DNA from: Acidobacteriota bacterium
GTDB lineage: Bacteria; Acidobacteriota; Thermoanaerobaculia; UBA5066; Gp7-AA6
Length of the DNA: 58,149 nucleotides
Direction: 5' to 3'
Assembly: GCA_027307335.1 (NCBI GenBank)
Contig: DAHUXD010000002.1
Location: 1 to 58,149, forward strand
Part shown: piece by piece, positions 1 through 8,926 of the stretch
How positions within the stretch are numbered: position 1 is the first letter of the stretch
Layout of the letters: each line of letters opens with the position of its first letter
Notes under the pieces: model-generated
Seen by the model: the letters and a program-made list of their open reading frames with translations, nothing else
Database searches by the model: none
What the model was told of the DNA's origin: nothing
Position numbers and translations under genes: made by a program

Positions 1-2
1 CG

Positions 3-686
3 GCGGAGGCTGCGCCGACGCCGCGCCCGAAACCGTCGCCGAGGCGCCGTCCGACCGCCGCGGCCGAGAGCGCGCCTCCGGTCCCGGCCGCGGCCGCTCC
101 GGCGTCGCCGAACGCGCCCGCGGCCGCCCCGAAACCCGAGCGCGTGGACGCGCGGTACGCGACGCGCCGCGCGGTGCGGTTCACGTCGAGCCCCCAGCAG
201 GCGCGGCTGTACCTCGACGGCCGCTACATCGGCATCGCCGACGACTGGGACAATCGCGGCGGCGGCCGGGAGCTCGAGCCGGGGCCCGGAGCGCACTTCG
301 TCCAGATGGAGCTGCCCGGTTACCGCTCGATGACTCTCGAGATCGACGTCACGCCCGACGCGGACAAGGACTCGCCCTCGATCGACGACGAGCTCGATCG
401 CCGCGAGAAGGCGGCGTACGACAGCCTGCCCGCGCCGTACGACCGCACGACCGGCGCGATCGAGTTCGCCGTCGAGCCCCCGGGCGCGACGGTGATGGAG
501 AACGGCCGCGAGCTCGGTCCGGCGAGCGGCTTTGGCCCGGCATCCCCGCTCCAGCTCTCCGGGCCCGCGGTCCACGACCTCGTGATCGCGACGTCGGGCT
601 ACCGTCCGCGCCTCGTGCGCATCCTCGTCGCGCCGAACGCGGGGAAGGACCGCGCCCAGGTGAAGCTCGCGCTCAAGGCGGACTGA
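3..686 (+). CDS. PEGA-like domain protein, N-terminus outside window
   Basis: The reading frame is open from the first bases of the window, so this is the C-terminal part of a larger protein. The visible part begins with about 45 Ala/Pro/Lys-rich residues, a flexible linker. Two repeats related to PEGA beta-sandwich domains follow: one starts near VRFTSSPQQARLYLDG and the other near IEFAVEPPGATVMENG, each with a xLxLxGYR-type end strand (LPGYRSM, TSGYRPR). PEGA domains usually sit on the outside of surface or periplasmic proteins or behind kinase domains. The missing N-terminus decides which, and I cannot see it. It faces the next gene tail to tail with only 6 nt between stop codons. Confidence 0.6.
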   Translation, partial: AEAAPTPRPKPSPRRRPTAAAESAPPVPAAAAPASPNAPAAAPKPERVDARYATRRAVRFTSSPQQARLYLDGRYIGIADDWDNRGGGRELEPGPGAHFVQMELPGYRSMTLEIDVTPDADKDSPSIDDELDRREKAAYDSLPAPYDRTTGAIEFAVEPPGATVMENGRELGPASGFGPASPLQLSGPAVHDLVIATSGYRPRLVRILVAPNAGKDRAQVKLALKAD

Positions 687-692
687 GGGCTC

Positions 693-2258
693 CTACCCAG
701 GGCCGGCGAGAATCCTCCACTGGGCGAGGCGTTCTGCGGTCTCGACCGAGCGGCGGGCGGCGAGGCGGCACAGGAGGAGCGACAGGTCGGCGCACCCCTC
801 CGGGTCGGCGGCCTCGAGCGCGTCGAAGCGCTCCCGCGACAGCTCGAGCACGACGGCGTCCTCGTGCGCGAGGGCGTCGGCCGATCGGCCGGAGCCCGGA
901 TCGAGGAGCGCCATCTCGCCGAAGATCTCGCCGGGGTTCAGGATCGCGAACGCCTCCTCCCCGCCCGAGATCCGGCGGGAGATCCGCACGCGGCCGCGAG
1001 CGATCACGCACAGCGCCTCGCCGGGATCGCCCTCGCGGAAGAGCGCCGTCTCGGCCGGGTAGTGCTTCTCGTCGGCGAAGACGGCGAACAGGAACCGGTC
1101 GGACTCGGAGAGACCCACGCTCCCGAGGGAGCGGGCCCGGTCCTCGAGGGAGAGCTCCGGCGCCGCGTCGGCGGCTCCGGGTCCTGCGCCGTCCGTCTCG
1201 CGGCCCGGCCGGCCCTCGTCGGGGAAGAAGTGGCGGAAGAGATCGTCGAGACGCGAGAGGCGGCGCGCGAGACGCAGGCGCAGGTGGCGCAGCCAGCCCG
1301 CGCGCTCGGGCTCGGCGGAGAACGCCTCGGCCGGGAAGCCGAGGAGCGTCGCGGGCCCCGTCGCGCGTGCGTCGCTCGTCCGCGCGGCCCCGACGAGCGC
1401 CTCTTCGCCGATGAAGTCTCCCGTCTCCGCCACGCCCATCGGCTGTTCGCCGACGGGCGTCGTCCGCACGAGCGACAGCGTTCCCTGGAGAACGAGGGAG
1501 ATCTCGCCGGCGGGCTCGCCCGTTCGGTACAGGATGCTGCCGCGCGCGAGGCGCCGCAGGTCGCCGGCCGCCGCCGCCCAGAAGAGCGCGCCCTCGTCGA
1601 GGCCGCGCAGCGCCGGCAGCTCGGCGAGGCGCCGCGCGCGGTCGAGGATGCCCTCGGAAGCGAGACCGGAGCGGCGGATCAGCGAGCGGAGGAGCTCCGC
1701 GGACCGGTCGGGCCACGGAACGCCCGGCGCGCGCTCCGCCGCCTCGCGCGCGAGCCGGTCCCGGGCGCCCGCGACCGCCTCCTTCCAGCCGGGGATGCTC
1801 TCCGGCGCGAGCGCGCGCGCGGCGCGGAGAAAGCGCCGGTCGGCGGCATCGGGCAGCCCGTCGGGCTTCAGCAGCGCCGCCTCGAGCAGGTCGCCGACCG
1901 CATCGTCGAAGCGTTTCTCGAGAAAGCCCAGCCGTCCGCGAGCCGACGCGATCCGGGGATCGAAGGGGTCGCGGCGCCGCGCCTCGTCGAGGAGGCGGCG
2001 CGCCTCGCCGAAGTCGTGGTCCTCGAAGAGGAGGCGCGCGACGAGCACCGGGTCGCTGCCGTCGAGCGCGTACGGCCGGGCGGCGTCGGCGTGGCCCGAC
2101 GCGAGGAGGACGCGGGCGAGCGAGGCGGAGGCGGCCGCGCGATCCTGCGTCTCCAGCGTCTCCGCGAGCCGGTAGAGCATGTCCGCCTCCGGGGTGAGGC
2201 CGGCCGCCTCGCAGCGGCGCGCCGCCTCGCGCGCCCTCCCGGCCGGAGAGTCGCTCAT
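693..2258 (-). CDS. TPR-like protein with two cyclic-nucleotide-binding domains
   Basis: The 521-residue protein has an alpha-helical, TPR-like N-terminal third, then two CRP-type cNMP-binding beta-barrels at about residues 205-310 and 380-500. The second has a good phosphate-binding cassette (FGEMALLDPGSGRSADA). The first is more degenerate (FIGEEALVGAARTSDA). No helix-turn-helix, kinase, cyclase or channel segment is visible, so it is probably a cytosolic sensor or scaffold rather than a transcription factor. An ATG at 2258 is used. A TAGAAT hexamer on this strand at 2331-2336 would give a leader of about 65 nt. It is divergent from the gcv operon. Confidence 0.75.
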   Translation of the reverse strand: MSDSPAGRAREAARRCEAAGLTPEADMLYRLAETLETQDRAAASASLARVLLASGHADAARPYALDGSDPVLVARLLFEDHDFGEARRLLDEARRRDPFDPRIASARGRLGFLEKRFDDAVGDLLEAALLKPDGLPDAADRRFLRAARALAPESIPGWKEAVAGARDRLAREAAERAPGVPWPDRSAELLRSLIRRSGLASEGILDRARRLAELPALRGLDEGALFWAAAAGDLRRLARGSILYRTGEPAGEISLVLQGTLSLVRTTPVGEQPMGVAETGDFIGEEALVGAARTSDARATGPATLLGFPAEAFSAEPERAGWLRHLRLRLARRLSRLDDLFRHFFPDEGRPGRETDGAGPGAADAAPELSLEDRARSLGSVGLSESDRFLFAVFADEKHYPAETALFREGDPGEALCVIARGRVRISRRISGGEEAFAILNPGEIFGEMALLDPGSGRSADALAHEDAVVLELSRERFDALEAADPEGCADLSLLLCRLAARRSVETAERLAQWRILAGPG

Positions 2259-2373
2259 CGCGCGCCGCGCCGAGCGCCGCCCGCCGTGCGCCGACCGCCG
2301 GGTGGGGGATTCATCGGGTCCGTGGCCGGGATTCTAGAGGATCGAACGCATCACGGATCCCGGCGCCGCGTTG

Positions 2374-2382
2374 TGCTAATTT
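2374..2382 (+). promoter_or_regulatory. Extended -10 promoter of the gcv operon
   Basis: TGCTAATTT fits an extended -10 (TGnTAnnnT) and ends 10 nt before the gcvT ATG, predicting a leader of only a few nt. I see no good -35 box. The 134-nt upstream gap is too short and lacks the paired-aptamer features of a glycine riboswitch. Confidence 0.55.
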
Positions 2383-2392
2383 CCGCTCGACG

Positions 2393-3504
2393 ATGTCCGT
2401 TCCCGTTCCACAGGCCTCGCTGCGCCGCACGCCTCTCTACGATCTGCACCGCGAGCTCGGGGCGAAGCTGATCGACTTCGGCGGCTGGGAGATGCCGGTC
2501 CAGTACGCCGGCATCCTCGAGGAGCACAGGGCGGTCCGCGAGCGGGTCGGGCTCTTCGACGTGTCGCACATGGGCGAGTTCGACGTGACCGGCCCCGGCG
2601 CGCTCGCGTGTCTCCAGCGGCTGACCCCGAACGACGTCGGGGCGCTCGCGGACGGCCGGATCCACTACTCCGCGTTCCTGACGGAGAAGGGAACGTTCGT
2701 CGACGACCTGCTCGTGTACCGGCGCGCCGCCGACTCGTACCTCCTCGTCGTCAATGCCGGCAACACGCCGAAGGACTTCGCCTGGGCGACGTCCCACGCC
2801 GGCCCGGGCGCGAACTTCACGGACCGCAGCGCGGAGACCGCTTTGATCGCGGTCCAGGGCCCGAAGTCGGCGGCGCTGATGGCGCGGCTCTCCGCGCCCG
2901 ACCCGTCGGACCTGCCGTACTACGGCTTCCGCGAGACGACGGTGGCGGGCGCGAAGACGCTCGTCTCCCGCACGGGCTACACCGGCGAGGACGGCTTCGA
3001 GGTGTACTGCCGTCCCGAGGACGCCGCGCGCCTCTTTCGGGCGCTGCTCTCCGAGGGCAAGCCCGACGGCGTCGCGCCGTGCGGGCTCGGCGCGCGGGAC
3101 ACGCTCCGGCTCGAGGCGAAGATGGCGCTCTACGGCAACGACATCGACGAGACGGTCACGGCCTACGAGGCCGACCTCGGCTGGATCGTCAAGCCGAAGA
3201 AGGGCGACTTCATCGGCCGCGACGCGCTCGTCGCGCAGAAGCAGGCGGGCGTGCCGCGCAAGCTCGTGGGCTTCGAGATGGTCGACCGCGGCATCGGGCG
3301 CCATGGCTATCCCGCGAAGACGGCCGCCGGCCCGGGCATCGTCACCTCCGGGACGCACTCGCCGACGCTCGGCAAGCCCATCGGCCTCGCGCTGCTGCCT
3401 GCCGCGGCCTCGGCCGTCGGCACCGAGTTCTCCGTGGACATCCGCGGCCGCGACGCCGCCGCACGCGTGGTCGCGACGCCGTTCTACAAGAGGAGTCAAA
3501 AGCC

Positions 3505-3508
<4 letters not shown>
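2393..3508 (+). CDS. gcvT: Aminomethyltransferase, glycine cleavage T protein
   Basis: T protein transfers the methylene of aminomethyl-lipoyl-H protein to tetrahydrofolate and releases ammonia. At 371 residues it has normal family length. It carries [11 protein letters not shown] near the N-terminus, FDVSHMGEF, the folate-site region [18 protein letters not shown] and the C-terminal GKPIGLAL segment. It is the first gene of gcvT-gcvH-gcvPA-gcvPB, and its stop overlaps the GTG of gcvH (GTGA), so the genes are probably translationally coupled. No Shine-Dalgarno sequence precedes the ATG, which agrees with the very close -10 hexamer. Confidence 0.97.
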
Positions 3509-3893
<385 letters not shown>

Positions 3894-3897
<4 letters not shown>

Positions 3898-5240
3898 AGT
3901 TCCTCCCGACGTCCGACGGCGAGCGTCGGGAGATGCTCGCCGCGATGGGGGCGCGCTCGATCGACGATCTCTTCGCCTCCGTCCCGGCCGAGGTCCGGCG
4001 CGATCCGGACCTGCCGCCGCCGATGTCGGAGATCGAGATCCGCCGGTTCATCGGCGGCCTCGCGAAGAAGAACGTCAACGCCCGCGACACGGCGTTCTTC
4101 CTCGGCGCCGGCGTGTACCACCACTACGTGTCGGCGATCGCCGACCAGATGCTGTATCGCGCCGAGTGGCTGACGGCGTACACGCCTTACCAGCCCGAGA
4201 TCTCACAGGGGACGCTCCAGTCGATCTTCGAGTTCCAGACTCACGTCTGTCTGCTGACGGGGCTCGAGGTCGCGAACGCGTCGCTCTACGAGGGCGCGTC
4301 GGCGCTGGTCGAGGCGCTGCTCATGGCCGAGCGCCTGTCGCGCGGCCGGACGAAGGCGGTCCTGTCGGGCGCGATCCACCCGGAGTACCGCGAGACCGTG
4401 CGGACCTATTTCTCGAACCTCGGCCTCGAGCTCGTCGAGGTGCCCGTCGGCGTCGACGGAACCACCGACGCGCGCGCGCTCGCGGCGGCGGTCGACGAGA
4501 AGACCTTCGCCGTGGCGGTGCAGTCGCCGAACTTCTACGGCGTCGTCGAGGACTGGGCCGCCGGCTCGGCCGCCGCGAAGGCGAAGGGCGCGCTGTCCGT
4601 CGCCGTGATCGCCGAGGCCGCCTCGCTCGCCCTGCTCCGGCCGCCGGGGGAGGGGGGCGCCGACATCGCCTGCGGCGAGGCGCAGTCGCTCGGCGTGCCG
4701 ATGCACAACGGCGGGCCGCTCCTCGGCTTCCTCTCCTGTCGCAGCGAACACCAGCGGCAGATCCCGGGCCGGCTCGCCGGGATGACGAAGGACGCCGAGG
4801 GCCGGCGCGCGTTCTGCCTGACCCTGTCCACCCGCGAGCAGCACATCCGGCGCGAGAAGGCGACCTCGAACATCTGCACGAACCAGGGGCTCATGGCCCT
4901 GGCCTCGAACATCCACATGTCGCTCCTCGGCAAGGAGGGTCTCCGCGAGGTCGCGCGCCAGTGCCACGCGAAGGCGGAGTACCTGAAGGGGGAGATCGCG
5001 AAGCTCCGCGGCTACCGCCTGCCGTACGGGGGCCCGACCTTCAACGAGTTCCTCGTCGAGGCGCCCGAGGACGCGGCCGGCCTGCTCGCGCGGCTCGCCG
5101 CGCGCGGGATCCTCGGGGGCGTGCCGCTCTCGCGCTTCGACCCCGCGGACCGGCGGCGGTTCCTCGTCGCCGTCACCGAGATGAACGAGCGCGTCGAGAT
5201 GGACCGACTGGTCGCCGCCCTCGCCGGGAGGGACGCATGA
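3894..5240 (+). CDS. gcvPA: Glycine dehydrogenase (decarboxylating) subunit 1
   Basis: This is the N-terminal half of the split P protein (448 residues). With GcvPB it decarboxylates glycine using PLP and loads H protein. Family marks include IRRFIGGLAKKN, FLGAGVYHHY, YTPYQPEISQGTLQ, the segment GVPMHNGGPLLGF and TSNICTNQGL. The ATG at 3894 overlaps the gcvH stop (ATGA). The PLP lysine is not here but in subunit 2, as expected for the two-gene form found in many non-proteobacterial lineages. Confidence 0.96.
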
Positions 5241-6733
5241 GCGTCGAGGTCGAAACCCCGGCCGCCGTCGCCCGCGACCCCAGGCGGCCCGATCCGCGGC
5301 CGCTGCCGCTCGTCTTCGAGCGCTCGGGCGAGGGCAAGATCGGCTACTCGCTGCCGCCGCTCGACGTGCCCGACACGATCGGAATCCCCGAGGCGCTGTG
5401 CCGCGCCGAGGTCGCCGGCGAGACGCAGATCTCGGAGGTGGACGTCGCGCGCCACTTCACGCGGCTGTCGCAGCGGAACTTCTCGATCGACCAGGGCCTC
5501 TATCCGCTCGGCTCGTGCACGATGAAGCACAACCCGCGCACGAACGAGGAGATGGCGCGCCTGCCGGGGTTCGCGGCGGCGCACCCGCTCGCGCCCGAGG
5601 CGCTCTCGCAGGGCACGCTCGAGCTCGCTTGGCTCCTCGAGCGAGCGCTCGCCGAGCTGACGGGACTCCCGCGCGTCACGCTCCAGCCGTCGGCGGGCGC
5701 GCAGGGCGAGCTCGCCGGCATCCTCCTCGTGCGCAAGGCGCTCGAGAGGACCGGGCGGGCGCGGAAGACCGTGCTCATCCCCGACTCCGCGCACGGCACC
5801 AACCCCGCCTCGGCCCACTTCGCGGGATACACCGTCAGGGAGCTCAAGTCGAACCCGCGCGGCACGATCGACCTCGACGTGCTCGAGAAGGCGATGACGG
5901 ACGACGTCGCCGCGCTGATGCTGACCGTCCCCAATACCCTCGGCATCTTCGAGGACAAGATCCTCGACATCGCGCGCATCGTTCACGCGAAGGGCGGCTA
6001 TCTCTACTGCGACGGCGCCAATTTCAACGCGTACGTCGGCGTCGCGAAGCCGGGGCTCATGGGCATCGACGTGATGCACATGAACCTGCACAAGACGTTC
6101 TCGACGCCGCACGGCGGCGGAGGGCCGGGGTCCGGTCCCGTCGCCGTCACGCAGTCGCTCGTGCCCTACCTGCCGCGGCCGACCGTCGAGCGCCGCGCCG
6201 ACGGCACGTTCTTCCTCGACTACGACCGGCCGGAGTCGATCGGGCGCCTCCGCACCTTCCTCGGCAACTACGGCATGTTCGTCCGCGCGCTCTCCTACAT
6301 CGCGGCGTACGGCAACCGCATCGGCGAGGTGGCGCGCGGCGCGGTGCTCAACGCGAACTACATCCGGGCCGGCCTGTCCGGCGTCTACCACCTGAAGTAC
6401 GACGGCCCCTCGATGCACGAGGTCGTGTTCTCGGACAAGAAGCAGAGCGAGCTCGGCGTGTCGAACGTGGACATCGCGAAGCGGCTGATGGACTACGGCT
6501 TCCACCCGCCGACGATGTCGTTCCCCCTCATCGTGCACGGGGCGCTGATGATCGAGCCGACCGAGACCGAGGGCAAGCCGGTGCTCGACGCCTTCATCAA
6601 GGCGATGCGCGAGATCGCGCGCGAGTGCGAGGAGTCGCCCGACCTCGTGCGCGGCGCGCCGCACACGACGCCGGTGAAGCGCGTCGACGAGGTCGGCGCC
6701 GCCCGGAACCTCGTCCTCCGCTGGAGGCCCTGA
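5237..6733 (+). CDS. gcvPB: Glycine dehydrogenase (decarboxylating) subunit 2
   Basis: This is the catalytic PLP half of the split P protein (498 residues). The Schiff-base lysine is K286 in MNLHKTFSTPHGGGGPG. Other family blocks are GLYPLGSCTMKHNP, QPSAGAQGE, the DSAHGTNPASAHFAG loop and CDGANFNAYVG. The ATG at 5237 overlaps the gcvPA stop by 4 nt. The N-terminal region (about 25 residues, Pro/Arg-rich) is less conserved. It completes the operon. Confidence 0.96.
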   Translation: MSVEVETPAAVARDPRRPDPRPLPLVFERSGEGKIGYSLPPLDVPDTIGIPEALCRAEVAGETQISEVDVARHFTRLSQRNFSIDQGLYPLGSCTMKHNPRTNEEMARLPGFAAAHPLAPEALSQGTLELAWLLERALAELTGLPRVTLQPSAGAQGELAGILLVRKALERTGRARKTVLIPDSAHGTNPASAHFAGYTVRELKSNPRGTIDLDVLEKAMTDDVAALMLTVPNTLGIFEDKILDIARIVHAKGGYLYCDGANFNAYVGVAKPGLMGIDVMHMNLHKTFSTPHGGGGPGSGPVAVTQSLVPYLPRPTVERRADGTFFLDYDRPESIGRLRTFLGNYGMFVRALSYIAAYGNRIGEVARGAVLNANYIRAGLSGVYHLKYDGPSMHEVVFSDKKQSELGVSNVDIAKRLMDYGFHPPTMSFPLIVHGALMIEPTETEGKPVLDAFIKAMREIARECEESPDLVRGAPHTTPVKRVDEVGAARNLVLRWRP

Positions 6734-6743
6734 GGCCGAGCGG

Positions 6744-8591
6744 ATGCGCGCGGCGGCGGTCGCCCTGGTCCTCCTTCTGGCCGGCGGCGCCGGCGGAGCG
6801 CCGCCGATCGAGCTCCCCTCGAAGTCGGATTCCTGGTTCCGCCTGAAGACCGCCAACTTCACGCTCTTCTCGAACACGACCCAGACGCGGGCCCGCGAGA
6901 TCGGGCTCGACCTCGAGCGGCTCCGCGCGGTGCTCCTCTACGTCCGCAACGCGACCCGCGCGAACGCGCCCGTGCCCACCTACGTCTACGTCTTCAAGCG
7001 CCAGTCGTCGCTCGATCCCTACATGCCCCCGGAGTACCGGGACCGCTTCTCGGGCTTCGTGCGGGTGACGCAGGACGCCAACTACTACGCGCTGTCGGCG
7101 ACCTGGAACTCGGATCCGCGCAGCCACATCTACGACGAGTACCTGCTCGCCTACATCCACGCCAACTTCCGGCCGCAGCCCCTCTGGTACACGGTCGGTG
7201 CCGCCGCCTTCTACCGCTCCTTCCGCGCCACCGACTCCGAGGCCCAGATCGGCCTGCCAATCGAGGAGTACGTCGCCGAGCTCCGGGGTTCGAAGATGAT
7301 TCCGCTCGAGCGCCTGTTCGTCATCGACCAGGATTCGCCGGAATACGCCGACCCGCACATGCTCGAGGTCTTCCACGCGGAGTCGTGGGCCCTGGTGCAC
7401 TACTTCTTGCGCGGGGCGCCTCCCGAGCGCAAGGAGCAGCTCGGGCGTTTCCTTCTGCTCATGCAGGACGGCAAGCCCTCCGACGCGGCCTTCCACGAGG
7501 CGTTCGCGACCGACTACGCGACGATGCTCGGCGAGCTCTACGCCTACATCCATCAGAGCCGCTACAACTACATGCGGATCTCCTACAAGGATCTGTCGGT
7601 CCCGACCGAGGTCCGGATCGAGCCGCTCTCGTACGCCGAGACGCTCTTTCGCCTCGGCGATCTCCTGCTCCACGAGAGCGACCATCGGCTCGACGAGGCG
7701 GAAGCTTTCTTCAAGGCCGCCCTCCGGGAGGATCCGGGGCTCGCCGTGGCCGAGAGGGGCCTCGGCCGGGTCGACCTGGACCGCGAGCAGGACGCGGCGG
7801 CGGCGGAGCACTTCCGCAAGGCGGCGGCTTCGGAGCGCGCCGACTCCCTCGCGTATTACTACGATGCCCGGTTTCGGATGGACGAGCTCCGCAGGAACTG
7901 GTCCTGGCCTCCGACGCCCGCGCAGCGCGAGGAGATCGAGGCGGCCCGGGCGTCGCTCCGCAAGAGCATCGCGCTCGATCCGGAGTACGCGGAAGCGCGT
8001 GTCGAGCTCGGCCGGACCTACTTCGCCGAGGATCCCGCGAATCTCGGCGAGGGCATCTCCGCCCTCACGACCGCGTCGGTGCTCCTGCCCTCGCGGTCCG
8101 ACGTCGCGCGGGACCTCGCGCAGCTGAAGCTGCGGCAGCAGGAACAGGCGGCCGCCGGGGCGCCGAGCCACGAATCTTCACCCCCGGAGACGTCCGGCGA
8201 GCGTTCCGTTCCGACGCCGTATCCGGGCTCGCGGGTCGAGAAGGCGCTCGCGGCGGGAAAGAAAGCCGGAGGGACGGGCACCGACAAGGTCAACGCGCTC
8301 CTCGTGCAGGGCAAGGAGGATGAAGCCCTCGCCGCGATGGAAGACCTGGTGGCCCACTCGAAGGGCGAGTCTCGCGCGATCTATCAGGACGAGCTGACGA
8401 AGCTGAAGGCCGGGGTCGCGCGCAACAAGGCCGTGCGCGCGTACAACGCCGCGATCGCGCTCTACAACCGGCGCGAGTATCCCGCGGCCCTGCAGGCTTT
8501 CGAGAAGCTCGCGGCCGCGAGCCCCGACACCGAGTGGGGGAAGAAGGCCGCCGAGCGCGTCAAAGAGATCCACCAGCTCCTCGGGAAGTAG
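6744..8591 (+). CDS. Exported TPR protein of unknown function
   Basis: The 615-residue protein starts 10 nt after gcvPB. It has a short basic, hydrophobic signal peptide (MRAAAVALVLLLAGGAGGA). A globular region at about 25-280 begins with WFRLKTANFTLFSNT, which resembles the start of DUF1570-type domains, but I see no HExxH zinc-protease motif. TPR-like helix pairs follow at about 290-450 and 530-610, separated by a Ser/Pro-rich linker. It probably acts in the periplasm as a protein-interaction scaffold. Co-transcription with gcv is possible from the spacing, but a functional link to glycine cleavage is not obvious. Confidence 0.7.
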   Translation: MRAAAVALVLLLAGGAGGAPPIELPSKSDSWFRLKTANFTLFSNTTQTRAREIGLDLERLRAVLLYVRNATRANAPVPTYVYVFKRQSSLDPYMPPEYRDRFSGFVRVTQDANYYALSATWNSDPRSHIYDEYLLAYIHANFRPQPLWYTVGAAAFYRSFRATDSEAQIGLPIEEYVAELRGSKMIPLERLFVIDQDSPEYADPHMLEVFHAESWALVHYFLRGAPPERKEQLGRFLLLMQDGKPSDAAFHEAFATDYATMLGELYAYIHQSRYNYMRISYKDLSVPTEVRIEPLSYAETLFRLGDLLLHESDHRLDEAEAFFKAALREDPGLAVAERGLGRVDLDREQDAAAAEHFRKAAASERADSLAYYYDARFRMDELRRNWSWPPTPAQREEIEAARASLRKSIALDPEYAEARVELGRTYFAEDPANLGEGISALTTASVLLPSRSDVARDLAQLKLRQQEQAAAGAPSHESSPPETSGERSVPTPYPGSRVEKALAAGKKAGGTGTDKVNALLVQGKEDEALAAMEDLVAHSKGESRAIYQDELTKLKAGVARNKAVRAYNAAIALYNRREYPAALQAFEKLAAASPDTEWGKKAAERVKEIHQLLGK

Positions 8592-8650
8592 CGGCGAGCC
8601 TCCGCCTCGGGCCGCCCTCGCTGCGATATCCTTCGATCCCAGTTGCTTTT

Positions 8651-8926
8651 ATGACCGACGCCTTCCACCGGAAATGCCCCCTGTGCGGCGGCGACATGCT
8701 CCGCTCGCGCAGCAACACGTCCGGCTACACGACGTACTTCTGGAAAAAACCCTGGAGAACGGGCCTGTTCGCCTGGGGGGCGGAGAAGGTCTATCCGTGG
8801 GCGTGCATGGGCTGCGGCGTCGTGCTGTTCTACCTCGACCGCCTGCCCTCGGTGGCCGAAGAGTACCGGAGCGCGCGCAGCGCGGGACGGGCCCCCGACG
8901 GATATCCCGCCACGATCAAGCCTTGA
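8651..8926 (+). CDS. Small zinc-ribbon protein
   Basis: The 91-residue protein has two CxxC knuckles, C9/C12 (CPLCGG) and C52/C55 (CMGCG), separated by an aromatic-rich stretch (YTTYFWKKPW), so it probably binds one zinc ion. I recognise no named family. Its stop overlaps the TTG start of the next gene (TTGA), so the pair is probably translationally coupled. A possible -10, TATCCT at 8627-8632, lies 18 nt before the ATG. Confidence 0.65.
   Translation: MTDAFHRKCPLCGGDMLRSRSNTSGYTTYFWKKPWRTGLFAWGAEKVYPWACMGCGVVLFYLDRLPSVAEEYRSARSAGRAPDGYPATIKP

Noticed and set aside
2259-2392. Glycine riboswitch upstream of gcvT
   Set aside because: The gap is only 134 nt and contains no paired glycine-aptamer pattern. 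The -10 hexamer lies 10 nt before the ATG, leaving no leader for an aptamer.
5012-6877. A 621-codon minus-strand frame across gcvPB
   Set aside because: Shadow of gcvPB; the plus-strand protein has a complete family match.
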